Source: Gerris lacustris
Taxonomy: Eukaryota > Arthropoda > Insecta > Hemiptera > Gerridae
Direction of reading: 5' to 3'
DNA: 64,000 nucleotides
Assembly (NCBI GenBank): GCA_951217055.1
Contig: OX578280.1
Location: 36,159,628 to 36,223,627 of the forward strand
Shown: piece by piece, positions 45,570 to 57,074 of the stretch
How the letters are laid out: every line of letters begins with the position of its first letter
How positions within the stretch are numbered: the stretch's first letter is position 1
Program-made: the position numbers and the translations under genes
Notes under the pieces: model-generated
The model's database searches: none
Told to the model about the DNA's origin: nothing
What the model saw: the letters and a program-made list of their open reading frames with translations, nothing else

Positions 45570-45866
45570 ACCAACGAATTATATATTTTTGTAATCAGCT
45601 CGACGTAGCCTTTCATATGATACCCCTCACGGTGTCGAAAACAAATAAAAAAATTTTAACCCTTAAGTGTTTTTACCCTAATTTTTTTGAAGTAAATTTT
45701 TTTTAAGTCGCTATATTTTTAAAATATGTGGGTAGGTACAAGACACAAACATGCCAAATTTCAAAGTGATCGGACGAAAGGTGTAGCCGTGAGAGCATGC
45801 GACAGGACGGACGGACAGACACACGCAGGAAAATATAAGAGTCCTTGGTTTTGCCTACGGACCCTA
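45570..45866 (-). repeat. Repeat D fragment
   Basis: Read on the minus strand it begins TTAGGGTCCGTAGGCAAAAC and runs through TCGTCCGATCACTTTGAAAT. The same terminus, TTAGGGTCCGTAGCC, opens the copy at 50943. Probably the end of a DNA transposon; superfamily not determined. Confidence 0.5.
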
Positions 45867-45906
45867 AAAAGAAATAATATATAGTAATTCTTTTTAATTG
45901 TATTTT

Positions 45907-46450
45907 GCTTCCGAGCTTACCGAAAGGTAACGGAAGCATTGTGTTCACTTTTGATAACGAAAAACTTTTATGCCTCTGATTTTAAAAATTCCAAGACAGA
46001 AATCCGTTTCAGGCATCAGGGAACATTTTTGGTCTCGTGTCTGCCTGTCTGTCGGTCTGTGTGTCCGCGAATTATGAAACGTGCGACGATAACTTGAGTA
46101 AATGTCAACCGATTTTGATGAAATTTGGTAGACATGTTCATTTTACAAATGTCCAGGACGAGTTCGTTGGACAACGTTATCCGTCCAAGCGTTCACGAGC
46201 AACGCTCGAGTAAACGTGAACTTCAAATTTAAAATTGGAATTTTAGGTCGGGAAAAAAAATCTAACTTCATTTATTCAAAGAGACCAACATTTTTTTCAA
46301 ATACAATTTTTCAGTAAAACCAACAGCGACACCGCTATGAAGTGTTAAAGGTCGCTAAAACTATTAATAGTTTTTACACAATAAACATTATAGCAATAAA
46401 GGACATGACAGAATGCGAGGAAGCTATGTGCCACACTAATTGGCAGTCTA
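45907..46450 (+). mobile_element. Family A element (A1), full length
   Basis: Near-identical in structure to 8649-9224, from the GCTTCCGAGC hairpin (one extra A in the loop region) to TAATTGGCAGTCTA, with the A/B shared module. Followed by a long T-rich run. Confidence 0.8.
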
Positions 46451-47311
46451 TTTTTTTTTTTTATTTTTTTTAAACAAGAGTTCTATTTCTATGACGAAAG
46501 GTTGTGTGGTTGTTGTTTTATTCAGCTTTCCATTTTTAAGCATGACCATACGCTCACACAATTAACCCTATTTTCTATTTTTTAAGGAAGAACTTCAGGC
46601 AACCTTAACCACAAACTAACCCCTTCCCATATTTTTAGGAGTTGTAATTATATATCTCCAAATTATTTGAGGACGTCAGAAGTTAAGGGATATATAAGTT
46701 ACCAAAAGTGCATTTTATAAACTTGGTGTTTATAAAAAAAGATTAAATTCCATTAATAAAAGGATACAAATGGGAAAATAGTTCTTCCATAAGCCGCGGC
46801 ACTGCTATATTTACATGCATTAAAATGCATTTATCTCATTTTTCAAAAATGTTGCTTGCACCCCTTTGTTTCTGAACTCCTCACTTGAGTTGTTTTTACG
46901 GGGAGGGGGGACTATTTCCTTTTAAGGTTCTAAAAAGTCATAAAATCGTCAGTTATTAGTTATAACATTAATATAGGAAATATAATATGAAAACCACTTC
47001 AGCCAAATAAGTTATTGAGAATGGGAGTAATAATTTAATTTCTTTTTCACCTAGGATCGGATATTCCTTGAGTAATATTATTATCTTTTACTATTTGAGA
47101 AAATAATGGAAACATTTCATAACAACTATTAGTAACTCTGGATAACCAACCAGAGGTCATGATTTTTAGCAAAAAACTTCTATTTTTTTTACTTATAAAA
47201 AACAAAATTTCTTTTGTACCCTTCTTTAAACTTTTTGTAGAAATTTCTTGAGAAATTTGGCCTTTTTTAGGGTTTTAATTTTTTAAACTTTTATTATATA
47301 TTAAATATAAT
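46451..47311. other. AT-rich gap
   Basis: Nothing recognised. Confidence 0.4.
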
Positions 47312-47435
47312 AAAAATAAAAAACTTCCACTCTTCTTTAAAAATTGCTATATTATAGCCTGAGGAAGCCATAATGTGATGGCGAAATATAGCAATTTTTA
47401 AAGAAGAGTGGAAGTTTTTTATTCTATTTTTTTTA
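47312..47435. repeat. Foldback with hammerhead-like core
   Basis: Arms of about 40 bp (47318-47355 and 47391-47428: CTTCCACTCTTCTTTAAAAA and reverse complement). The loop reads CCTGAGGAAGCCATAATG then TGATGGCGAAATATAGC: CTGAGGA, a GCCA/TGGC stem, then GAAA, and a stem-III-like TTGCTATA/TATAGCAA. One extra A sits before the middle stem, and the cleavage-side stem I is missing. Confidence 0.75.
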
Positions 47436-48330
47436 CTAAGTTTTTATTAGCTTGCATTCTTGTTTGTTTGTTTGTCCGGTACAAATCTGGCAATCGATTT
47501 CTAACTAACTTCCCGAATAGCTAGACATTTGAAACTTTTAGCATAGCTCAGAACACGATGACAATGCATTATTTTAATACTTTTAGCCATCTTTCAGCAA
47601 AATTTAATTAGTTTTCAGCAAATTTTGCTGTGCGGAAAGTTAGTTCGGAAAAAATCGGCAAGTTATTTTATTTGTTTTGCCATATCAAATATTTACGCTA
47701 TCTTCATTTTGACGGGTCTCAATTTGTGATAGATAAACATTGAATGACAGCAAAACACGAAATATCGATTATATTATTTATCGATTATATTATTTCAAAT
47801 ATATCGATGGCATGCTTTAGATTTGGCGTTGGGGAGATCGGTTGTACAAAGATTTATCCTTTTATAGGGTTAAGATCAGTTCTCTGGATGGTTGTAATTT
47901 ATGTGAAGTTAATAAATTTGGAATTTTTTTTTTTTTTTTTCACTAACATTATATATTATATAATAATAACAATTATATTATCAACATTACATACGATTCA
48001 ACAGAAAATTTAAAAACGTAGTATATAAAAAGTTCTTTTTATCTTGAAATTATTAACAAATAAACAGATTCGTTTGACATCCTTGCATTGACCAATTTAA
48101 ATCCTTCACTAATGAAAATATGTTAGTTAAATAAGGTACTCTATCTAAGCAAGCCACTATTAGAAACAAAATGCGATTATGATATTTAACATTTACACAA
48201 TCTAAGTTAAAGTAACTATATTATCTTCCACTCTAGTTCTTGATAATTTTCACATTTTCAATGGTAATACTACTACAGATTTATGAAAAATAATTAATGT
48301 TAAAGTTATTTTCTTACATAAATGCATTTT
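47436..48330. other. AT-rich gap
   Basis: Frame 47744-48013 contains A/T runs and a T tract; not convincing. Confidence 0.4.
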
Positions 48331-48410
48331 ATTTTACTAATTCCTTCGCGACCCAAAAAAAATTTCCGAGACCCATTTTTGGGTCGCGACCCAAAGGTTG
48401 ATAATCACTG
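48331..48410 (-). repeat. hAT terminus, solitary
   Basis: Read on the minus strand: CAGTGATTATCAACCTTTGG then GTCGCGACCCAAAAATGGGTC. This is a typical hAT end with a subterminal GGGTCGCGACCC palindrome. The partner end was not found. Confidence 0.6.
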
Positions 48411-49281
48411 ATCTAGACGACCCAGGGCCAACCGTGCTCTGTAATAATGCCCTTTTTAAAGAAATTTACAGTAGTAGGAGGGAGGTAGACTTCACATACT
48501 GCAATTATTTAGTATAACTTCTTCTAATGATTCACTAAGAAATAAGTAGGTCTTTCTTATGTGTGGCAGTAAATAAAAAGAGTAATTAATTATAAACTGA
48601 ATTAAAATTAAATTAGGATATTAGAATAATAATAAAAATGAAATAACAAAGTACTAAATTAAAATCCTCCTATAATAACAACTTATGTTATAGTTAATAA
48701 AGTTTAGATAAATGGAAAATGTAGTAAATGTATTTTGGATCATTGGATGTATTTTGGAGGTCAGAGGTTTAGAAAATATGAATAGATGTCTAACAAGACG
48801 AGGAGAACGGTCGAATAGAAGGCATACAAGCTTTTTCAATTCTACTGTAACTTCGCCACTCTATTGTATAGAATCGAATGAAACTTCTTCTTCTCTCTAT
48901 TGTATTGTTGAACCCTACAACCTTTTACTTTTCATTTTTCATAAAGGAAAAAAGTTAACACAAAGTTTTTAACACCGAGTTGAAAACATCTGCACATTAG
49001 TATTGTAACATGTGTATTGGAAAAAAAGTATATTAAATAAATTTTTAATTATAAAAATTTTTATTTATAAAGTCAAATGCATGACTTTCGAGTCGATGAA
49101 TTGTTCTGTAATGATGTTTAAACTTCAACTAGAAAATGGAAAACTAGACTAAAATAGTCGACCAATTTTATTTATTTTACTTTAATTCTTCACTTTGAAT
49201 AGCAGAAACTTTCATTGAGTAAACTAAATTTATTTTATTTATTATAGCAGATAGTAAGAGAACAGTAGATAAGCCAGAGAA
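48411..49281. other. AT-rich gap
   Basis: Frames 48712-48972 and 48654-48839 overlap on opposite strands and show no known motif. Confidence 0.4.
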
Positions 49282-49521
49282 CTAAGAGAATAAAATCAAA
49301 CAAAAATGAGCGTGCTGTCGTTCTGTGAAAAAAAAAAAAAAAAAAAACAACCTGTTGCAAGGTACCTCAGTTTTCACTGGATGGGGTCGATTGTCTGAAT
49401 GTAGTAGGGCTTTTGCTAGTTCGGCTTCAGCTTCAGTTTTAGTCAGTAAAGTTACTAAGTCGTAAGTCGTCAAATCGTCACATAGAAAGTTTCTAAAACT
49501 AACCACATTTATACTCGACAT
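49282..49521 (-). CDS. Unassigned frame, possible small exon
   Basis: A minus-strand frame opening on a true ATG (49519-49521): MSSINVVSFRNFLCDDLTTY and then TEAEAELAKALLHSDNRPHP. The part from 49521 to about 49370 is less A/T-biased than its flanks and looks codon-like. It then runs into poly-Phe (A tract). Around 49366 the minus strand reads CTGAG|GTACCT, a possible splice donor just before the low-complexity run. No family is recognised and no partner exon was identified, so it may be chance or a repeat. Confidence 0.2.
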   Translation of the reverse strand: MSSINVVSFRNFLCDDLTTYDLVTLLTKTEAEAELAKALLHSDNRPHPVKTEVPCNRLFFFFFFFTERQHAHFCLILFS

Positions 49522-50098
49522 ATAAATCGCTTGAACAAATCCCTCCCGCTATACTTTCCGACTATAATATTCCGACTATTCAAACTTGGACGAATCTAAA
49601 ATATCTGTGGACGCATGATCGAACACTCAATAACTAGAGAGGCAACTAAAAGCTCACCATCACACATTTTTATAAAAGAATAAACAAATATTACCCTTGT
49701 GTAGAGCTGTAACACAACAAATGCACCTCCGACCTCCACAATATAATCACAATAGAGCTCTTTGACTTTAGCAAGATTCTACTATTTGGCATTGTCGAGC
49801 TTCGAGAGTTCGGCATAGTGGGGATGCGGCTAGACACCGGTCTTCGTAAACCTAATTCTGAGATCTCAAACACGAAATCGACACGTTGAAAAACATAGTC
49901 CATCCTATTCACTACATCAATAGATGTAAAACAATGTTATAGTGACCTAATACTTTTGACGATCGAGAAGTTAAGAAAGAAAGGAAAACAAATATATTAT
50001 AGACCCTTATCATTGCATTATCATTTATATAATAGAGTGAGTAGTGTCCCGACGACTCACCTTGAAATAATTTGTTATTGCCAATAGAACAATAGAAA
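49522..50098. other. Gap
   Basis: Slightly less A/T-rich; minus frame 49691-49912 starts on GTG and has a duplicated TMPNSR motif. Nothing recognised. Confidence 0.3.
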
Positions 50099-50165
50099 TT
50101 AAAGGTTTGTTTTAATTTGTTGGTCTTTAAATAGATATAATAACTTATCTAATTTGTTTACTTTT
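50099..50165 (-). repeat. SINE tail fragment
   Basis: TTTAATTTGTTGGTCTTTAA then ATAGATATAATA matches 56649-56680, the 3' part of the tRNA-related SINE at 56640-56790. Confidence 0.45.
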
Positions 50166-50942
50166 TTTCTCTAAATATAAAATTGAGCCCGTTGCTACGG
50201 GCCTAAGGGCTCGTGTTATTATAAGACAATTAAGAATACCTTAAGTATTATACTACAGGAGCTCTAAGCAATATGCACGAAATAATTACCGATGTGTTGA
50301 TACACTGGGATGTTTTTAAAACCCTATATATACCACTTTGAACAAATTATCTTGATTAGCTGCATAAGTAAAAAAATAAGACTACATATTAATGTTTCAT
50401 GTAAAAGACTATTTATCATTACTCAGCAGACATCCAGACAAATTACTCTACCTTTCTGATGCTTGTCTACAACGAAATAGCATTTCAAGAACCAAATTAT
50501 TTCATGTCTATGACTCGAAGGTCATGGGTCAGGATAATATCATTTTTAATTCACTAAGTAAGGCAATTACTAAGTAACTGTTTCCACAACAATTATGGTA
50601 ACCCTTAGTTGGTTCTATATACCTTGCTTGTATTGGACAATCCATAAAGGATTAATACCAGGGAATTCACAGAGTAATTGGTTCAGCCATAAGTTACCTA
50701 TATTGAGGCAATATGTATAATCCTAAATAAATTCCTTAATTTAATGATTCATTGAACATGAATTGAGTACAGTTGATTTAACAAATAAGTAAGCCAATTT
50801 CACTTTTTTCAAAACAATTTCGACAAATTTGCAGAAAGCAAACTAAGAAGAGAGTGATCATATTAAAAAAAACAACAGATATTTTAAAGGATCGATAAAA
50901 CTCATTTCCAATTCTCAACCGGATTCGAGTTATATCACCTTA
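50166..50942. other. Gap
   Basis: Includes a GAGCCCGTTGCTACGGGC hairpin at 50186-50203. Frame 50392-50577 is unassigned. No gene supported. Confidence 0.35.
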
Positions 50943-51093
50943 TTAGGGTCCGTAGCCAAAAACGAGGACCCTTATACATTCCTAAGCTCGTCAGTCCGTC
51001 CCTTATAATTGCTAAGCTTGACTGTCCGTCTGTGTAACGCACCTGATCTCCAAAAGACCGTGACAGAAAAAGTTGAAGCATTGCAGTAATAAA
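50943..51093 (+). repeat. Repeat D fragment, interrupted by a MITE
   Basis: Begins TTAGGGTCCGTAGCC, like the terminus at 45866. It holds two similar phrases, TAAGCTCGTCAGTCCGTCCC and TAAGCTTGACTGTCCGTC, 30 bp apart. It is cut by the MITE at 51094 and may resume at 51275. Confidence 0.5.
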
Positions 51094-51274
51094 GCCTCAT
51101 TCACACGATGACACTAATGTCGCGACTTTCAATGCCACGACATTAGTGTCGCCGAGTGTCGTCGTATGAATAGTAGATGTCATGGCACTAAATACACTAT
51201 AACTAAGACGCTGAGTGTCAAGCAGTGTCACGGCATTAAATGTCACAACATTAGTGTCATCGTGTGAATGAGGC
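51094..51274. mobile_element. 181-bp MITE with 27-bp perfect terminal inverted repeats
   Basis: Ends GCCTCATTCACACGATGACA.. and its exact reverse complement over 27 bp, extending imperfectly to about 45 bp. The inside repeats GTGTC and GACATTAGTGTCG motifs. No target duplication could be fixed (flanks ..AATAAA and ATGCTAG..). Confidence 0.8.
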
Positions 51275-51607
51275 ATGCTAGTGTAGTAACCAAATCACAG
51301 GAAAAAGGAAGCCCCAAAAAATCATCGCTCAAAAACTATGGTTGAAGTTTGAGGGGTTGACATATTTTTAACGAAAATAGAACCATGAGGGTATGTTAAA
51401 AGAAAGTGGCGGATACCCTGAGTGCAAATATATATTTGGTTTTGTTTTTGTACCAATTCATCTTAGTGCAATTTCTCCATGATAATAGCGTTTTTCGTCC
51501 CTCCTGCCTCCTGAAATAAACAAAAAAGAGTGAAGTCCCCCCCTCCAAAAAAAAAAAAATCTTAAAAATTATTATTTTAGGAACGGGTAATTTCCACTTA
51601 ATTTACA
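51275..51607. other. Gap
   Basis: Probably the remainder of repeat D. A13 tract at 51548. No gene recognised. Confidence 0.35.
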
Positions 51608-52016
51608 CTTTGGAGTAATTTCGCTATCTGCGGGCTACTTCCGACAAACCATTCAAATTTAATAAAAAATCAGTTGAATACTTTTGAAGATATAGGTGTA
51701 AATAAATGTATGCTTGTGTGCATGCGGAAGAGAAAAAAATAGGCACAGAAGGTTGAAACTTAAATGGGACCAAAAATGGCCTAATTTTGATCTTACAAAC
51801 ATAATCATTAAAATAAAAAACTAAGAGTTTCTTAGATATGTTGGGTCACAAAAATGTTGAACGACGGACCAATAAACCGACAGACTGACTCGAGACCAAA
51901 AATTGTTCCCAGATGTCTGAAATTAATTTGTCTTGGAATTATTGGATTCGGAGACATAAAAAATGTCGTTTTTCGATCTTAATGCTTTCTTTACCTCAAG
52001 GTAAGCTCGGAAACAA
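51608..52016 (-). repeat. Family A element (minus), left-truncated
   Basis: Keeps GGTGTAAATAAATGTATGCT, the GAGACCAAAAATTGTTCCC block and the terminal AAGGTAAGCTCGGAAACAAT. The outer AATTGGCAG end is missing. Confidence 0.65.
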
Positions 52017-54540
52017 TGGATGATTTATCGGACACATGGTTAATGGTTATAGAACAAGTTTTAATCCATTTGAACCATAAAATCAGTCTTATAATGGACA
52101 AGAAAAATTTAAGTCACCCTGTATAATTCAAGAATTTCAGTCATCACTTCCTCTCGGTTTTAATATTAACGGGAGCAATCAAGCCGAACGAATTCCTTTA
52201 TATTATGTTACTTTTAATGTCACACTTTAAATGACTTAGTCAACCATTTCCACAAGTGATAGTCAAACGTGTAACATATTACTAATAACAGAAAAACTGA
52301 CGATGAGCTATTTTCTAATATACGTAAGCTACAGCTTTTCTGGCTTCAATATTTTATAAAATAGAACGATATTGGATCCAAAACTTGAATGTATCATACT
52401 TATTCAATACAATGTGAATATCTAACAAGTCAGCACACGATATAACAATGTAGGAGAATGAAGGCGAGTTCAACAAGAAATTTACTTTACTTCAATATTA
52501 TGGCACGTGGACTACCTAACGAACTACGAACTAGGGGACTTTCCAACCTGACCTCGAAAGTTGAAAGGCTACATCAATGCCTGACCTTTATCAATATCTG
52601 CTGGACAAACAATCAAATTATTAACCCTTACCCAGAAAGTTACCATACCACTCATCGCCGAAACTTCACCAATTAACTTAATCAAGTCATAGAAAAAGGA
52701 GTAGTTCCATGGCTTTAACTGAGTTTACTTCCATCTCAAAAGATCATACATATCTCCATCAATATAAAGTAGTTTCTAAGCTACATTAATTATACTTAAT
52801 CGTATATGCACTTTATAGAGAAAATATAAAGACTAAACAAAACCTCGAGTTATAGATTCAAGTGCAAAAAAGTTTAATTTTCTAAAGATGTCTGAGGAGA
52901 AACATGGATCCCAAACTACGAAACCGATAGAAATAGTTCATTTTTCAATAATATTTAAGTAACAATAACTAGTTAGAATAAAAAAAAAAAACTTGCTTCA
53001 CTATACCAAGCTACAAATTAAAGTAGACTTATTTCAATTTTATCGCATTCCTTCCGGGCATATAATCCATCTAATTCTACTTTAAACTACTTAGTTCATT
53101 AAGAAAAGTGTTATCCATACATATATTTTTTTAAATTTAACCACAGTAAAATTACAATAAAGTAATTAAATTTAATACTTAACTCTCAGTCATTCCAGAT
53201 GAGAGATACGACATATTTAATATATGTATGTACTGTATAACTTTAATTGTATATTAGTTAAACAATATTAAGACATAACTATAGAAGAAGTATTATTTTA
53301 TATAAATAATTAATATTAATTTATACTAGGCATACTACTCACGATAAGATTATATATTTCAGATGATATTGAAAGTTTTAATTATATTTATACGTAGCTT
53401 GTTTAATTTTTTACACAACTCAAAAGATGACACTTATGAGTATCATGACATATTATACCTTTGATAAATATATCACTGCATATTATTCATAAAATAAAAT
53501 GCGACAGTAATAAGAATATAATAGAAAAAAAAAATATATAAGAATATAAGAAATGTAATTTAAAAGCACAAGTTATATGTTATGTATTAAATTATTATTT
53601 AACGCTACATATTTCAATGTCACGACACATTTTATCCACCTATATTTCATTGTTTGTATTTTGAACAAATATGTAAAATATGCGTCTATAAATAATAGTA
53701 AAATGTAGCACGAATAAAAATATGCAATATAAAAATGCAATTACATATGTTGGTTATAGTTTACAATTTACCGCCAATTATGTGTGTGTGTGTTTCACTG
53801 TCAAGACTCATTTTATCGGCTTTATACATTCTAGTACAATGGTCATACATATAAAGGATAAAACACAATTATGAAATCTTAATGTTATATTTGTTATTTT
53901 GATTTGTTTAGAATAATCTAAATATCATTATTTTAAGAACATTAACAATCATCCGAATCCTTAAATAATATAAACAGAAAATAACTTTTAACCAATCAAT
54001 TTAAAATTTATTACACATATTTTATTTTTAAAAAAGCTGTTATTCTGTAAATATATTTTGACAATTGAAATGGCAATAAATTTTGCAACCCTGTAATTTC
54101 TGAAGAAATTATTCAAAGAATAATAATAATGGGAAAAGTTAAGGGTAGTTTAATAAAATACAAAATAAATACCTTCAGGTGGAAAGAGGCTCGCGGAAGC
54201 GAGTCGGTGGAGACATCTGGATGATGAACAGGGCCGGCTCCCACCTAGAGCCAACCCTTCTACGAGTTAAAAAAGCTACTTAAATTAAAAATTTAACAAG
54301 TTTTTCGTTTTATTTTTATCACTCTCACTTTTGTCTTTAATTTTAAAATAATTTAATAAAATTATTTGTATTATAATAAATTCAAATAGTAATTATAAAG
54401 CGGTTTTCAAGACGTCCCCATTTTTTTTAATTTATTATTATTATTTTTTTTTTTTTTAAAATCGTTTATTTGATTTTTGTTTGTTTGTTGTTTTAAGAAG
54501 GAAATATAAAATTTGAACGTTCGACAAAAATTTGACGGGT
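52017..54540. other. Long AT-rich gap
   Basis: About 2.5 kb with no recognised gene or repeat. A GC-richer island at 54178-54265 (GGCTCGCGGAAGCGAGTC hairpin) is unassigned. Frame 52458-52676 shows no motif. Confidence 0.4.
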
Positions 54541-54900
54541 GGGATACCGGTTTGAGTTTAGCTTGTAGACTGAGTGCTCGAGGCGCCTCGGGATGCTGGG
54601 GGGACCTAACCCCCTCGACCTACAGTTGGGGGGAGGCACCTGCGCACTAACACAGAAACAGTTTTACACACCAATACAGTCGTCTTCCGTACCCTCCCCC
54701 CTTTTGCTTTCAGCTTACAGGTGAAAATACAAAGACTAGCACACCTACACGAACTAGGAGGGAATACTGACACCGACATTTCCTTTATCCCGTAATACAA
54801 ATATAATGTGCTTGTATGAGTAGTCTGTGTACCTTGTCTCGTGGTTTGGAGGGCACGCCCATCTCTACAAGATTTTAAACTCACCTACGTATCAACCCAT
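54541..54900. other. GC-rich island, unassigned
   Basis: Notably richer in G/C than its flanks (CTCGAGGCGCCTCGGGATGC; CTAACCCCCTCGACC). The minus frame 54606-54884 opens on GTG, is cysteine- and arginine-rich, and resembles nothing I know. It may be a fragment of an unrecognised LINE or a gene remnant. Confidence 0.3.
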
Positions 54901-55283
54901 TTTCCGGAACCAAATTAACTAAATGTAATTACAATGTTACAAGGGGTTATATAAGCAGAATTTGATTTAGTCCAGATACATTTTTAACTGATAATACAAC
55001 TACCAATTAATTTATTTGCCAAATTCTTTATAAAAATACATCAATTAAGTCGTCAACAGTATTTATTTCACTCGAGATTATAAATAAACTTTCTTTATAT
55101 CAAAAGGAGCCTAAATATCGAATATAATTTAATTAAGAACAAAAAAAGTAGGGCTTAAACTAGCCAGAAAAGAACACACAAATAATTGGTAATTATAATA
55201 TGCATTACCAGAACAAAATCACGTTAAATAGTGGTGTCAAAATATCGCAAAAATTAACATTTTAAACCAAGTCCAAATATTAT
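54901..55283. other. AT-rich gap
   Basis: Nothing recognised. Confidence 0.4.
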
Positions 55284-56430
55284 TTTTTCCTCCAGAAGGG
55301 AGAAAACATTAACTTTCCACCCTAGTTTATAGGGAGGAAAGCATCCCATTACAGCCTAGTTGAGAAAATCGTGGCGGAAAGTAAAAATCGTGGTGGAAAG
55401 TAACAGTAGAGCCAACTTATTATTCTTTAAAAAAATCAGTGTTGCCTGTTTTGTAACACGAAGCAGTTCTTTCTTAACTGAATGACTCGACAGGTTAACA
55501 GCTTTTTTTTAAAAAAAAAAAAAAATAGAGTTTAAATAAGACGTATTTTTGATTGCCGTGATACTTTAATTTTTAATCGTCATTTTTAAATATTATATGA
55601 CATCATAACTGCGTTTAAACAAGACTTACAGAAAAGAGGTAGGTTACATCTAATCAGGTTATATTTATGTTTTTGATTTCTCGTATTTTAGAGATAAACA
55701 AATCATTTTTTTTGTTTTTAAAAGTTTATGTTAAAATTAAAGGTATACAAATTTGTAAATTTAGTTATTATACCTAAATCAGTTGATAAATCGAAATCTC
55801 AGGTTTTCTTCAAGAGGATAAATCTTGTACGTACCACGGGAGCAAAAGGTCATAGTGCCCTCGGTATAATTAACTCCCTCGGCTACGCCTCGGGATTTAG
55901 ACAGTATGGTTTCCTCGGCTGCGCCTCAGGAACCATACAAAAACGCTCTGAGTGTAATGACTTTGTTTCCTCCCTTGGTGCGTAAATAACTATTTCCTCC
56001 AGAAGGTAGAAAACATTAACATTCCATTCTAGTTTATAGGGAGGAAAGGATCCCATTACAGCCTAGTTGTGAAAAAATGAGGGAGGAAAGCAAAAATCAG
56101 GGCGGAAAGTAAAAATCGTGGCAGAAAGTAACAGTAGAGCCAACCTATTATTCTTTTAAAAAATCAGTGTTGCCTGTTTTGTAACAAGTAGCAGTTTTGT
56201 TTAACTGAATGATTCGACAGGTTAACAGTTTTTTTTAAAAAAAATATTAGAGTGTTTAAATAAGACGTACTTTTGATTCCCGCGATCCGTTAATTTTTAA
56301 CGTCATTTTAAAATGTCGTATGACTTCATAACTGAGTTTAAACAAGACTCACAGAAAAGAGGTAGGTTACGTCTAATCAGGTTATAATTATGTTTTTGAT
56401 TTCTCGTATTTTAGAGATAAAAACAAATAA
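55284..56430 (+). repeat. Tandem duplication, 711-bp offset
   Basis: 55284-55700 and 55995-56430 are direct copies with scattered differences. Both start CCTCCAGAAGG and end TTTTGATTTCTCGTATTTTA then GAGATAAA. The segment between (55701-55994) carries a GC-rich pair, CCTCGGCTACGCCTCGGG and CCTCGGCTGCGCCTCAGG, with a hairpin ATGGTTTCCT..AGGAACCAT. The ends do not look like LTRs (no TG..CA). The frame 55728-55985 has no known domain. Confidence 0.75.
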
Positions 56431-56639
56431 ATTATAAAATAAAGTAAAAAAAATATGTGTAAGGCTCTCACGCATTAGGAGTGAAACTTAAGTTTAGAAT
56501 GCATAGCTCTCTTTCATTTTTTGACGAATTTATTACTTCAAGATGGAGAAATGGTTATGGGAAATTTAATTGAAAAAAAATTTTTTTTTTAAATATTGCT
56601 ACGCTAAGGCAACCACATTTATTCCAATAAAAAATAAAT
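56431..56639. other. AT-rich gap
   Basis: Nothing recognised. Confidence 0.4.
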
Positions 56640-56790
56640 GTTTTTTTTTAATTTGCTGTTCTTTAAATAGATATAATACAATTAATCTGTAAAAATGTTA
56701 CACTTGGGCGAGTCTCGAATCGCAAACTTCGTTCCACGATGTCACTATATGAAAAAATTCACTCTACCACCGCCAAAGAAGTTTCACTTC
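56640..56790 (-). repeat. tRNA-derived SINE or tRNA pseudogene
   Basis: On the minus strand: GGCGGTGGTAGAGTGA (A-box-like TGGTAGAGTG, about 56773-56763), an anticodon-arm-length interval, then GCGATTCGAGACTCGCCC (B-box-like, with a GCGA/TCGC stem) at about 56722-56705. It continues into a short body and an A-rich end near 56645. The B box has two mismatches to consensus, so it is more likely a SINE than a working tRNA gene. Its tail recurs at 50099. Confidence 0.55.
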
Positions 56791-57074
56791 AAAAAAGGTG
56801 ATACGACAACAGTGACAGATTAAGGTATCACGTCATTTCACAGCATGTCAATTTTATACGTGCGCATGCGCAGTAGGTTTGACCTCGGCAAGACGTATAA
56901 CATTAATTGCACTTTACGTCTTAACTCTCTATTCTTTTAATTTATTTAGTTTACGTTTTTGGACTTGAAAAAGTTATTATTCAGTTAGTCATTTTAAAGT
57001 ATTACTAAACATTTAAATTATTATTATAGTTACATAGTTATAGAAAGTTATTATGGAAATCAGAAGGCGTTGTT
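56791..57074. other. AT-rich gap
   Basis: Nothing recognised. Confidence 0.4.

Noticed and set aside
55284..56430. Solo or paired LTRs of a TRIM element
   Set aside because: No TG..CA termini, no primer-binding site and no flanking target duplication could be found.
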